Source: an uncultured Arenicella sp. (GTDB lineage Bacteria; Pseudomonadota; Gammaproteobacteria; Arenicellales; Arenicellaceae). Taken from it: 64,000 nucleotides of DNA. The stretch covers positions 1 through 64,000 of the forward strand of contig CALJWL010000024.1 in the NCBI GenBank assembly GCA_937974565.1, in the 5' to 3' direction. A model generated the notes under the pieces. That model saw only the letters and a program-made list of their open reading frames with translations. It searched no databases and was not told the origin of the DNA. The first letter of the stretch is position 1. Each line of letters starts with the position of its first letter. The translations under genes were made by a program, and so were the position numbers. Of this stretch, positions 26,024 to 35,102 are shown piece after piece.

Positions 26024-26060
26024 AGAGCGAGGTTGTTCTCAACCGGCTTGCAAGGGGCCG

Positions 26061-26354
26061 TTAAGACGATTTTTCACCTTCGATAATGATTCCCGATTGT
26101 GGGAAATCATTGAAAGGAAATGGGCGTTTATCAGCGTTGAAGGTAACAAACGCTAGAATTTCGGCTACATAACGACCTAAGTTTTCGCCCAATTTCATTA
26201 GCTGTTGGTTGGGTTTACCAGAAAATAGCGTGAATAAACATTGGCCAATCACAACGGCTAAAATCACTAATTGTGTGATGTGGAAAACCACCCAAAAAAG
26301 CGCCACAAATAATATTCGTAACCAGGTTGATTTGTTCTCGTATTGCTCGGTCAT
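26061..26354 (-). CDS. DUF4389 membrane protein
   Basis: A 97-residue protein with a hydrophobic stretch at about residues 13-45 (ILFVALFWVVFHITQLVILA) and the DUF4389 marks LFSGKPNQQLMKLGENLGRY and FVTFNADKRPFPFNDFP. Such proteins occur widely in marine Gammaproteobacteria, usually as single genes, with no known function. A GGAGAC site precedes the ATG. Confidence 0.85.
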   Translation of the reverse strand: MTEQYENKSTWLRILFVALFWVVFHITQLVILAVVIGQCLFTLFSGKPNQQLMKLGENLGRYVAEILAFVTFNADKRPFPFNDFPQSGIIIEGEKSS

Positions 26355-26663
26355 TGCTGTCTCCTAAAGTTGGTTGTTAAAAATATTTAGGGCCAATATT
26401 TCATAAATCAATGTTTTGACGCCCCAAGCAACGGCGCTATTTAATTAAGGTTTCTAAAAAACCACAATTTACTCAATAAGTTACCTGCATACGTATTCAA
26501 TTTTATTTTTCTCATTTTTTCCTGACAATGGTTCTGTTCAGCCGATCTGGCATCGGCTTATAACTCAGTAATTATTTTGAAGCTGAATAATTCAAGCACT
26601 TAAAAACAGAACTTAATAAGATGCCGACAGCAAGCATCAGCTTACCTAAACACAGAGGATAAA
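26355..26663. other. Upstream region of the pullulanase gene with two inverted repeats
   Basis: AT-rich, no gene. It holds a hairpin AGCCGAT-CTGGC-ATCGGCT at 26540-26558 and a spaced inverted pair GTTCTGTT (26531-26538) / AACAGAAC (26605-26612). Both lie between the probable promoter zone and the start codon. They could be operators or mRNA structure controlling pullulanase expression. No regulator gene is adjacent. Confidence 0.4.
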
Positions 26664-29600
26664 ATGGAGCAACCCAACCCTACCTTGATGAGCGAATATC
26701 GCGCTCACTGGCCGCTCTTTACAGCAGCACAACCCAGTTCGAAGCAACGAAAATTAAACCAGCCTATTCGAAAAGTGAACGCGGCGCTGGTGTCGACTGT
26801 CTTCAGCCTGTTAGGCATGAGTGCCGCTGTGACTTATGCGGCAGATACCCCAGACCCTACAACGGTTACCATCCCAGGAAATTTACAAGAATCATTGGGT
26901 TGCCCGGGAAATTGGCAGCCTGAATGTCCGAATACACAGCTGGGTCTTATCGAAACGGCCAATGTATGGAAAGGCACATTTGAGATGGTGGTCGGCGATT
27001 ATGAGTACAAAGTTGCGTTAAACCAAACCTGGGGTGAAAATTACGGTGCGAATGCTGAGAGAAATGGCGGCAATGTTGCGCTGTTTTTAGACTCCGATGT
27101 TGCGGTTAGTTTTTATTACGACCATCAGACCAATTGGGTAACGGATAACCAAAATTCCAGAATAGCGATTGCGGCAGGAAATTTTCAAGAATTTTTAGGT
27201 TGCACCGGCAATTGGCAGCCAGACTGCTTAAATGGTTGGCTACAAGACATTGAAAACGATGGTGTGTATACCTTCACCACCACGGCTATTCCAGCCGGCG
27301 ATTATCAAGCCAAAGTGACTATTAATGAGAGTTGGGCTGAAAATTATGGGCAGAATGGGGTCCGTGATGGTGCGAATATCGACTTTACTGTGCCCGCCGA
27401 TGGTGAGGAGATGTTTTTTCGGCTTGAATCAGCCAGCAACAAACTCACGATCAAAGCCGGAGGCGAACCAAGTGGTAATTTGGCCGTGCAACGCGCTCAA
27501 TGGTTGAGTTCGAATACCTTAGCTTGGGATTCGCCATTGTCTGTGGGAGATCAAGTGATCTTGCACTCCAGTCCGAGTGCCGAATTAACGCTTAGCCCCG
27601 AAGGGGTGATTGGTGGCACTCGCTATATCTTAGAGAATGTCACTTCACCGCCGGGGGGTCTTAACGAAGCACTCAGCGCTAAGTTTCCTCACCTGGCCAC
27701 TTACAATGCCGTTAACACCGCTAACCTTGATGATGCAACGAAGCGAGAATTGCTCAAAACGCAGTTGGCCGTGTCGATCATCGACGCCGATGGCAACCTA
27801 AAAGACGCAAGCCGCATTCAGCATCATGGAATAATGGATGACTTATTCGCGTTTGATGGAGAACTTGGCCCCAAAGTGCAAGCGAGTGAGGCTTCAGTAG
27901 CTGTTTGGGCGCCAACGGCGCAAAACGTTGAAGTATTACTGTACAGTGCCAGCACCGACTCTCAGCCAAGTCAAATAGTGCCGATGACCGAGGACACACA
28001 AAGCGGTGTTTGGTCGGCTGAAGTGGGCGATTGGGATCGTAAGTTTTATCGATTTCGAGTTACGGTTTATGCCAGCGTAACGAACCAAATTGAGGTAAAC
28101 GAAGTAACGGACCCGTATTCATTGAGTTTGAGTACAAACAGCCGGTTGAGCCAGTTTGTGAATTTGGATGACCCCGATCTTAAACCTCGCGGCTGGGACG
28201 GTCTTCGTAAACCAGCGCTAAGCGCGCCTGAAGATATCAGTATCTACGAATTGCATGTGCGTGATTTCAGTATTGCCGATCAATCTGTGCCAGAACAACA
28301 ACGCGGAACGTATAATGCATTCAGCCGTTACAGTTCACGTGGGATGCGTCATTTACGTTCATTGTCACGAGCCGGCCTTAGCCACATTCATTTATTGCCT
28401 GCTTTTGATATTGCCACCGTTAATGAGGAAAAGTCCGAACAGTTGAAGATCGAGCAAGATTTGAGCTTGCTTGCGCCAGATTCGCAGGAACAACAGGCGG
28501 CGGTTACGGCCATTCAAAACCAAGACGGTTTTAACTGGGGCTACGACCCACTGCATTATACGGTTCCAGAGGGCGGTTACAGTACTAATGCGGACGGAGT
28601 AACACGCATTCGAGAATTCCGCCAAATGATAAAGTCGTTGAACCGAGTTGGTTTGCGTGTGGTGATGGACGTGGTCTACAACCATACGTCGTCGTTTGGT
28701 CAATTCGACAACTCTGTACTCGATAAAATTGTGCCTGGTTACTATCATCGTTATAACGCTGATGGCGGAGTTGAAATGAGTTCTTGTTGTGCTAATACCG
28801 CGTCAGAAAATCAAATGATGGAAAAGTTGATGATTGATTCGCTGTTAGTTTGGGCAAAAGCGTACAAAGTAGATGGCTTTCGGTTCGATTTAATGGGGCA
28901 TCATTCAAAGGAAAATATGCTGAACGTTCAATCAGCCTTGTCAAGCTTGACGCGCCACAAGGATGGCATTGATGGCGGTAATATCTATCTTTACGGTGAA
29001 GGTTGGAACTTTGGTGAGGTGGCCAATGACGCTCGTTTTGAACAAGCCACACAGCTTAATATGGCGGGCACAGGCATAGGCTCTTTCGATGACCGAGGTC
29101 GAGATGCCATTCGAGGTGGTAACCCCTTTGGTGGCTATCAAGATCAAGGGTTTGGAAACGGCCTTTTTACTAACCCAAATGGTGTGGGTGATGACAGCGA
29201 AGGCACATTGTTAACGCTGGCGGATCGCACTAGAAGCAGCCTAACCGCAGGGCTAAAGGATTATGAGTTTGAAACCCGTAGTGGAGAAATTCTTCGGGCC
29301 GAGCAAATCGATTACAGTGGTTTACCAACGGGCTATACGGATGACCCGCAAGAGCAAATAGCTTATATTTCCGCGCACGATAATGAAACGCTGTTTGATG
29401 GCATAAACCTGAAAGCACCGGAAAGTGCTTCAGTGGTGGACAGAGCGCGCATGCAAAACTTCAGCAGCTCTATTGTGTTGTTGGGGCAGGGCGTGCCATT
29501 TATTCACGCGGGCCAAGACTTTTTGCGCTCAAAGTCACTGGACCGAGACAGCTTTAATTCGGGTGACTGGTTTAATGCCATCGACTTTACTTTTCGTGAA

Positions 29601-30074
29601 AATGGTTGGGGTAAAGGCTTGCCCGTGGCAGAGAAAAACCGAGACGCATGGCCTATCATGGCTCCGTTATTGGCCAATGTTGATTTGAAACCATCACCTT
29701 GGGTGTCGTTTAAGAGCAGCCTTTACTTTAAAGATTGGTTGCGTATACGTTACAGCTCGCCACTGTATCGTTTGCGTAACAAGGCGGCTGTGCAGCGCAG
29801 TGTGTCGTTTCTAAATACGGGGCCTGATCAGGTTCGTGGAGTCATTGTGATGCGTCTTAAAGACCCAGAGCGTCCTTACTTTCCAGAACAAGTTGTGGTG
29901 TTTAACGGCTCCACTGAAGAAGTTGAGTTCAGCAGCGATGAAATAAAAGCTCAACATTACCGCTTACACTCTGTGCAGCGGCGGTCATTCGACCGAACTA
30001 CGGCTAAGTCCAAGTTTAAAAAGGGCGTTTTTACAGTGCCAGCAATGAGTACAGCGGTTTTCGTGGCGCGATAG
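26664..30074 (+). CDS. Exported pullulanase-type alpha-amylase (GH13) with two N-terminal X25-like modules
   Basis: Secreted debranching enzyme for alpha-1,6 links of alpha-glucans such as pullulan, glycogen or starch. The ATG at 26664 has a GAGGA site. A long leader ends in a hydrophobic segment and AYAA at about residue 65. Two tandem modules (about 70-170 and 171-265) share GNxQExLGCxGNWQPxC and the segment WxENYG, matching the X25 type of amylopullulanases. Pullulanase and CBM48-like domains follow, then the GH13 barrel: DVVYNHTS (about 665), GFRFDLMGHH with the nucleophile Asp (about 735), LYGEGWNFG with the acid Glu (about 775), SAHDNETLFD (about 904). A DUF3372-like C-terminus closes the 1,136 residues. 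It heads the carbohydrate island. Confidence 0.93.
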   Translation: MEQPNPTLMSEYRAHWPLFTAAQPSSKQRKLNQPIRKVNAALVSTVFSLLGMSAAVTYAADTPDPTTVTIPGNLQESLGCPGNWQPECPNTQLGLIETANVWKGTFEMVVGDYEYKVALNQTWGENYGANAERNGGNVALFLDSDVAVSFYYDHQTNWVTDNQNSRIAIAAGNFQEFLGCTGNWQPDCLNGWLQDIENDGVYTFTTTAIPAGDYQAKVTINESWAENYGQNGVRDGANIDFTVPADGEEMFFRLESASNKLTIKAGGEPSGNLAVQRAQWLSSNTLAWDSPLSVGDQVILHSSPSAELTLSPEGVIGGTRYILENVTSPPGGLNEALSAKFPHLATYNAVNTANLDDATKRELLKTQLAVSIIDADGNLKDASRIQHHGIMDDLFAFDGELGPKVQASEASVAVWAPTAQNVEVLLYSASTDSQPSQIVPMTEDTQSGVWSAEVGDWDRKFYRFRVTVYASVTNQIEVNEVTDPYSLSLSTNSRLSQFVNLDDPDLKPRGWDGLRKPALSAPEDISIYELHVRDFSIADQSVPEQQRGTYNAFSRYSSRGMRHLRSLSRAGLSHIHLLPAFDIATVNEEKSEQLKIEQDLSLLAPDSQEQQAAVTAIQNQDGFNWGYDPLHYTVPEGGYSTNADGVTRIREFRQMIKSLNRVGLRVVMDVVYNHTSSFGQFDNSVLDKIVPGYYHRYNADGGVEMSSCCANTASENQMMEKLMIDSLLVWAKAYKVDGFRFDLMGHHSKENMLNVQSALSSLTRHKDGIDGGNIYLYGEGWNFGEVANDARFEQATQLNMAGTGIGSFDDRGRDAIRGGNPFGGYQDQGFGNGLFTNPNGVGDDSEGTLLTLADRTRSSLTAGLKDYEFETRSGEILRAEQIDYSGLPTGYTDDPQEQIAYISAHDNETLFDGINLKAPESASVVDRARMQNFSSSIVLLGQGVPFIHAGQDFLRSKSLDRDSFNSGDWFNAIDFTFRENGWGKGLPVAEKNRDAWPIMAPLLANVDLKPSPWVSFKSSLYFKDWLRIRYSSPLYRLRNKAAVQRSVSFLNTGPDQVRGVIVMRLKDPERPYFPEQVVVFNGSTEEVEFSSDEIKAQHYRLHSVQRRSFDRTTAKSKFKKGVFTVPAMSTAVFVAR

Positions 30075-30101
30075 TTTTTATCAAGCTCGCATGACCTTTT
30101 G

Positions 30102-30137
30102 AAAGCCGAGGAGCGTTTTTGCTCTTCGGCTTTTTTT
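30102..30137 (+). terminator. Rho-independent terminator of the pullulanase gene
   Basis: AAAGCCGA-G-GAGC pairs with GCTC-T-TCGGCTTT around a GTTTTT loop and runs into seven T residues. It lies 28 bases after the stop codon. Confidence 0.9.
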
Positions 30138-30295
30138 GTTTAAGAGTAGGCCTTGTTAATGTGGTCTTGGGAACCTAAAAACAATTTGCGGGAAATGCGA
30201 GTTAGAGTAATATTCTTAATAATACAAATTATGACCATCGTAATCGATGTGTCGACTCGGCTTGTCGGTCGTGTTTACATTATGAGGATGCTCGT

Positions 30296-32530
30296 ATGAA
30301 GGCGCCGGATAACGGTTTGATTCACGTAAGCGAAGATCGAGTTTTCAATCTTTCTAATCAACGTATCTCCTATATTTTTCGTGTTTCGCCTGAAGGCATA
30401 TTGGAGCATGTTCATTTTGGTGGGGCGATCGCCTCTGGTCATGGCTTGTCGGCGGGCCCGCGCCGTGAGTTTCGCGGTGCGGTACTTGAGTTTCAAGGCA
30501 TCAAACATTACCAATTAGACGACACACCGCAAGAATACCCTCTGTTTGGTACCTCAGACTCTCGCCAGCCTGCATTGCATGTGCTTAACTCAGCCGGTAA
30601 TACCGTCAACACCCTGTTGTATAAGTCGCATGAGGTTTCGTCAACAAAACCGAAACTCCCCAATTTACCCAATGCTCGTGGTGGCAATAGCCGTACCTTA
30701 AAAGTGAGGCTTGAGGATGCCGTCAGTCGGCTTGAAGTGACGCTTAGTTACACGATTTACGAACATCATAATGTCGTGACAAGATCGGCTGAAATCCGTA
30801 ATGCGGGCACCGAGGCGGTGCGTTTAGACAGCGCCATGAGTTCGTGTGTTGATTTGCCACAAGGGGAGTATGAGTTATTGCATCTGCGTGGCAGTTGGTC
30901 CCGAGAGTTTGAGGTTGAGCGCGTCGGTGTACCTCAAGGGCGTTTTGTGATTGAGTCTGCTCGGGGCACCAGCAGTAACGCGCACAATCCGTTTTTGGCT
31001 CTCATGAGCAAAGGCACCGAAGAACAACATGGCGATGTGATCGGCACGGCTTTGATGTACAGTGGTAATTTCGCGATCGCAGTTGAGAAAAATGAGTTTG
31101 AAAGTGTGCGTATTACGGTTGGCATCAATCCGTTCAACTTTCAATGGCGGTTGGAGCCAAGTGAGATATTTAGCACCCCTGAAGCCGTACACGTGTTCAG
31201 CAATCAAGGCTTGGATGCAATGAGTCAAACGTGGCATGGCTTTGTCAACGACAAAGTTAGCCCACCGCAATTTTCCAGCAAGGCGCGTCCAACGTATTTG
31301 AACTCGTGGGAAGCGGCTTATTTTAATGTGAACCATGACGTGGTGTTAGGGTTGGCTGATAAGGCTAAAGCGCTTGGCGTTGAGATGCTGGTGCTGGATG
31401 ATGGCTGGTTTATGGGTCGCAACAATGACACCAGCTCGCTTGGCGATTGGCAAACAGACGTGGGTAAATTCCCTCAAGGTATTGAGGAGACGGCAAGGCA
31501 GGTTAAGGCCAAAGGGTTAAAGTTTGGCCTTTGGTTTGAGCCAGAAATGATAAGCAAAGCAAGTCAACTGTACACGGCCCACCCAGAATGGTTGATTCAG
31601 GTGCCTGACAGGGTGTTGTCAACGGGTCGATACCAGCACACTCTGGATTTGTCCAGACAAGATGTGGTGGACTATTTATTTGAATGCCTTGATTCCTTTC
31701 TTTCAACAGGCCTAATTGATTATATAAAATGGGATATGAATCGAGTGATGTCCGAAGTCGGTTCGACCGCACTACCCGCGAGTCGGCAATTGGAAGTGCC
31801 ACACCGTTATATGTTGGGCTTGTACCGTTTGGTCGGAAAAATAACGTCCAAATACCCCAATGTGCTGTTTGAAAACTGCGCTTCAGGGGGCAATCGTTTT
31901 GATCTGGGCTTACTGCACTTTATGTCACAAGGTTGGGTCAGTGATATGTGCGACCCTATTGGGCGTTTAAGTATTATTAGCGGCGCGTCTTATCTTTTCC
32001 CGTTGAGTACGTTGGCAAGTTATATAGGCCCAGTACCAAACCATCAAAACGGTCGCGTTAGTTCAGTAAAGATGCGCAAAGAAGTTGGCTTTTTTGCCGC
32101 TGCCCGCGGCTTATCGCTCAGTGAAGCGGACTTAGAGTCGGCTCAAGAAGAAATTATTGACGCCATCAGTCTTTATAAAGCCACGGCGCAGGATCTGGTT
32201 GAGGGTCGTTTTCATCGAATCAAAAACACCGGTAATGAAGTTTGCTGGCAACTTAATAGTAAATGTGGCGGGCGAGTATACGTGGGTTATTATCATGTGT
32301 TATCTGCGCCCAATCTTCCATTTAGGCGCACTAAATTGGTTAATTTGGATGCGAGTGCCAGCTATCGTTTACAATGCAGAAATACGAACTTTGGCGGTGA
32401 CGCATTGATGAATTTGGGGTTCGACTTACCTTACATTGATGCCATGCAAGAGCCGGACGATAATGGTGACGGTCACCGTATGGACCCGGGGGATTTTGTG
32501 TCGAGGTTGCTGCTTTTTAAGAGAAATTGA
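30296..32530 (+). CDS. GH36 alpha-galactosidase
   Basis: Glycoside hydrolase family 36 enzyme cleaving terminal alpha-galactosyl residues of raffinose-type sugars or galactomannan oligomers. No signal peptide is present, so it acts on imported oligosaccharides in the cytoplasm. Family motifs in order: YLNSWEAAYFNVN, VLDDGWFMGRNND, KFGLWFEPEMIS, the nucleophile Asp in DYIKWDMNR (about residue 480), FENCASGGNRFD, and the acid/base Asp in GWVSDMCDP (about 549). The 744 residues match the homotetrameric bacterial group. GAGG lies nine bases before the ATG. It has its own transcription unit after the pullulanase terminator and precedes dgoD. Confidence 0.95.
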   Translation: MKAPDNGLIHVSEDRVFNLSNQRISYIFRVSPEGILEHVHFGGAIASGHGLSAGPRREFRGAVLEFQGIKHYQLDDTPQEYPLFGTSDSRQPALHVLNSAGNTVNTLLYKSHEVSSTKPKLPNLPNARGGNSRTLKVRLEDAVSRLEVTLSYTIYEHHNVVTRSAEIRNAGTEAVRLDSAMSSCVDLPQGEYELLHLRGSWSREFEVERVGVPQGRFVIESARGTSSNAHNPFLALMSKGTEEQHGDVIGTALMYSGNFAIAVEKNEFESVRITVGINPFNFQWRLEPSEIFSTPEAVHVFSNQGLDAMSQTWHGFVNDKVSPPQFSSKARPTYLNSWEAAYFNVNHDVVLGLADKAKALGVEMLVLDDGWFMGRNNDTSSLGDWQTDVGKFPQGIEETARQVKAKGLKFGLWFEPEMISKASQLYTAHPEWLIQVPDRVLSTGRYQHTLDLSRQDVVDYLFECLDSFLSTGLIDYIKWDMNRVMSEVGSTALPASRQLEVPHRYMLGLYRLVGKITSKYPNVLFENCASGGNRFDLGLLHFMSQGWVSDMCDPIGRLSIISGASYLFPLSTLASYIGPVPNHQNGRVSSVKMRKEVGFFAAARGLSLSEADLESAQEEIIDAISLYKATAQDLVEGRFHRIKNTGNEVCWQLNSKCGGRVYVGYYHVLSAPNLPFRRTKLVNLDASASYRLQCRNTNFGGDALMNLGFDLPYIDAMQEPDDNGDGHRMDPGDFVSRLLLFKRN

Positions 32531-32607
32531 GTCATCTTAATAAGGTATTGATGGTTGAGGTGTTTCTTGTATTAGTTGTGTAATAATATTTATAATATAA
32601 ATAAATT

Positions 32608-32634
32608 AAAACAGGCGCTAAGGCCCTGTATTTT
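32608..32634 (+). terminator. Weak terminator-like hairpin after the GH36 gene
   Basis: AAAACAGG and CCTGTATTTT flank a GC-containing loop, giving a short stem with A and T tails 78 bases after the GH36 stop. The stem is only five strong pairs, so this is a guess. Confidence 0.3.
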
Positions 32635-32759
32635 ACTGTATATGGGCAAACCTGCCATATGATTGTGGTAACACAGGCGCCGGCTAAATCGTTTATGGCT
32701 GCACTTTTCACGCAACTAATCTACACGTTTGCCCTGATCTGGGGTTAGAGAGAGATCAA

Positions 32760-33908
32760 ATGAAAATCACACACTTTCACCTCTACTCGGTGCAACCTCG
32801 TTGGTTGTTTCTGGCCGTGGAGACCGATGAAGGGATTACTGGTTGGGGAGAGCCTGTCATTGAGGGTCGGTCGCATTCCGTGGCCGCCGCTGTTGAGGAG
32901 TTGATGAGCTACTTGGTTGGTAAAGACCCTCGGCATATTAACGACCATTGGCAAACCATGTATCGCGGTGGTTTTTATCGTGGTGGTCCGGTTTTAATGT
33001 CGGCCATTGCGGGCATCGATCAAGCTTTATGGGACATCAAAGGCAAAACATTAGGTCAACCGGTTTATGAACTTTTGGGTGGCAAGCTGCGTAATAAAAT
33101 GAAAACCTATTCTTGGGTGGGTGGCGACGACCCTTCTGAAGAAGTGGACCATATGCGCAATTTGATGGGGCAGGGCTGGGATACGTTTAAATTAAACGGT
33201 TGTGGCCGATTAAAAATGGTAGACAGCCATCGCTCGGTTGACAACGTAGTGAAACGGATCGCCACTATTCGTGAATCTCTGGGCTCGACGGTGGACTTTG
33301 GCTTGGATTTTCATGGCCGAGTGTCTGTGCCGATGGCCAAAGTGCTATTGCGAGAGCTGGAACCGTTTCGCCCATTATTTGTTGAAGAGCCTGTATTGGC
33401 TGAACAAGCTGAGCAGTATGAAACATTATCTCGGTCCACCAGCATTATCCTTGCTGCCGGTGAGCGGATGTTCAGTCGTTTTGAATTCAAGCGCGTGTTC
33501 GAAGGGGGCGGCATTGGCATAGTGCAACCCGATTTATCTCATGCGGGTGGCATTACCGAGTGCATGAAAATAGCCTCCATGGCCGAAGCGTACGATGTGG
33601 CGCTTGCGCCGCATTGCCCTCTTGGCCCAATCGCGTTAGCCGCTTGTTTGGCGGTGGACTTTGTTTCACATAACGCGGTTATTCAAGAGCAATCCATGGG
33701 TATTCATTATAATCAAGGGGCTGACTTGCTTGACTACGTGAATAATAAAGACGACTTTATGATTACCAATGGCTATATTAAACCGTTGGATAAACCCGGC
33801 TTGGGTGTGGATGTTAATGAAGAATTTGTAAAAGAAATGGCTGAGAAAGGATGCGATTGGAAGAACCCTGTGTGGCGCCACGAAGACGGCTCTATTGCAG
33901 AATGGTAG
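32760..33908 (+). CDS. dgoD: D-galactonate dehydratase
   Basis: Enolase-superfamily (mandelate racemase subgroup) enzyme converting D-galactonate to 2-keto-3-deoxygalactonate in the cytoplasm. It is closely similar to E. coli DgoD over its whole 382 residues, including [65 protein letters not shown] with the metal Asp, [11 protein letters not shown] with the metal Glu, [18 protein letters not shown] and [16 protein letters not shown] with the catalytic His. The GAGAGAG ribosome site is clear. No galactonate kinase, KDPGal aldolase or galactose dehydrogenase is in the window, so the remaining De Ley-Doudoroff steps must be elsewhere. Its place after an alpha-galactosidase supports galactose catabolism. 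Confidence 0.95.
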   Translation: MKITHFHLYSVQPRWLFLAVETDEGITGWGEPVIEGRSHSVAAAVEELMSYLVGKDPRHINDHWQTMYRGGFYRGGPVLMSAIAGIDQALWDIKGKTLGQPVYELLGGKLRNKMKTYSWVGGDDPSEEVDHMRNLMGQGWDTFKLNGCGRLKMVDSHRSVDNVVKRIATIRESLGSTVDFGLDFHGRVSVPMAKVLLRELEPFRPLFVEEPVLAEQAEQYETLSRSTSIILAAGERMFSRFEFKRVFEGGGIGIVQPDLSHAGGITECMKIASMAEAYDVALAPHCPLGPIALAACLAVDFVSHNAVIQEQSMGIHYNQGADLLDYVNNKDDFMITNGYIKPLDKPGLGVDVNEEFVKEMAEKGCDWKNPVWRHEDGSIAEW

Positions 33909-34007
33909 AAGTGGGTTTCCATTCTTATGCCGTTAGTGGTATCGAAGGGGCATGAGAAGAGGCATGATAGGGTGGCCCGTGGTGTTTTTAAGTCTCGTTA
34001 ACCGTTT

Positions 34008-34394
34008 ATGAAACAATTTGTTGTATTACTGCGTGGAGTAAACGTGGGCGGTAATAATACCGTGCCTATGAAAGAGTTAAAGCCGTTGCTTGCTGAGGCG
34101 GGGTAGGCGATGTTGGCACGGTTATTCAAAGTGGCAATATCGTGTTACGCGCTGAGGCAGACCCAAGCGATGAAATTGCAAATCTGATAGAAAAACATTT
34201 CGTCTTTAAAGGTCGAGACAGAAGAGCTTGAAATTAAAGCAAAGGTGGGGTTTTTGCATGCGCCTAATGGCGTTGGCCGCTCTAAATTAGCCGCCAACTT
34301 AGAGCGCTGCCTTGGCGTGGCCGTGACAGCCCGAAACTTGAATACAGTGAACAAATGGATGTCACTGTTAATCAATGAAACGTTTGTAGATTAA
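34008..34394 (+). pseudogene. DUF1697 pseudogene, frameshifted and internally deleted
   Basis: Three frames together give a broken DUF1697 protein. From the ATG at 34008 the first piece reads KQFVVLLRGVNVGGNNTVPM and stops at 34104-34106. A shift gives VGDVGTVIQSGNIVLRAE up to a second break near 34228. The third piece gives FLHAPNGVGRSKLAANLERC and a TARNLNTV segment to the stop at 34392-34394. These are the start, QSGN motif and GRSKL/TRNxNT end of the family. About 125 residues remain of an expected 180 or so, so the middle is lost. No intact copy is present. Confidence 0.85.
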
Positions 34395-34479
34395 ACAGCG
34401 GCAACGACAAAGGCATTGGAAGGCACACCAGTAAAGCGCGTGTAAAAGCATAAATGTGCTTTCGGGCAGATTACGTTCG

Positions 34480-35064
34480 CTAATAGTTTTCAGGGTGAAA
34501 GCTGCGTTCTATTAGCTCAATAAAGATGTGCAATATCTTGATGTGTAACTCTTGAACTCGATCGGCAAAATCGCCGCCCTTGGTGCAAATGTAAACCGAG
34601 GCAAGGGATTGCAGCTCTTGCGCTTCACGCCCACTTAAGATAATGGCATGCACGCCCATTTCTTTTGCAATGCGAGCCGCTTGTACCACGTTTTTACTTG
34701 TGCCACTGGTGCTGATCCCGAGTAGCACATCGCCTCGCTCAGCATGGCTCTCAATATAACGTGAGAATATAAACTCATAGCCAAAATCATTGGCAACGCA
34801 CGAAATATGGCTTGGGTCACTGATTGATACAGCGGCATGCCCCTTGCGGTTTTTTCGGTAGCGCCCTGTGAGTTCTTCAGCAAAATGCATGGCATCGCAC
34901 ATAGACCCCCCATTGCCACATGAAAAAATAGTGTTGCCGTTTTTTAAGGCATTTATAAGCACACTGGCTGCGGTTTCAATATGGTTGAGTTGGGTGTCAT
35001 TAGCCAGTAAATTATCTAAGGCGGATTGCGCTTCACTAAGGCTTGAACGGATATGGTCTTTCAT
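34480..35064 (-). CDS. gmhA: Sedoheptulose 7-phosphate isomerase
   Basis: SIS-fold isomerase forming D-glycero-D-manno-heptose 7-phosphate, the first step of heptose supply for lipopolysaccharide core. Strong similarity to E. coli GmhA: SCGNGGSMCDAMHFAEELTG, ISDPSHISCVANDFGYE, FSRYIES, LLGISTSGTSKNV and ADRVQELHIKILHI with the metal-site residues. Length 194 is normal. It lies 38 bases after pyrB on the same strand. DiaA, a SIS paralogue, is the alternative, but the CDAMHFAEELTGRYR match favours GmhA. Confidence 0.9.
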   Translation of the reverse strand: MKDHIRSSLSEAQSALDNLLANDTQLNHIETAASVLINALKNGNTIFSCGNGGSMCDAMHFAEELTGRYRKNRKGHAAVSISDPSHISCVANDFGYEFIFSRYIESHAERGDVLLGISTSGTSKNVVQAARIAKEMGVHAIILSGREAQELQSLASVYICTKGGDFADRVQELHIKILHIFIELIERSFHPENY

Positions 35065-35102
35065 GATTGTGTGCGTTTATAACTTGGTGTTGTTTTTGGC
35101 TA

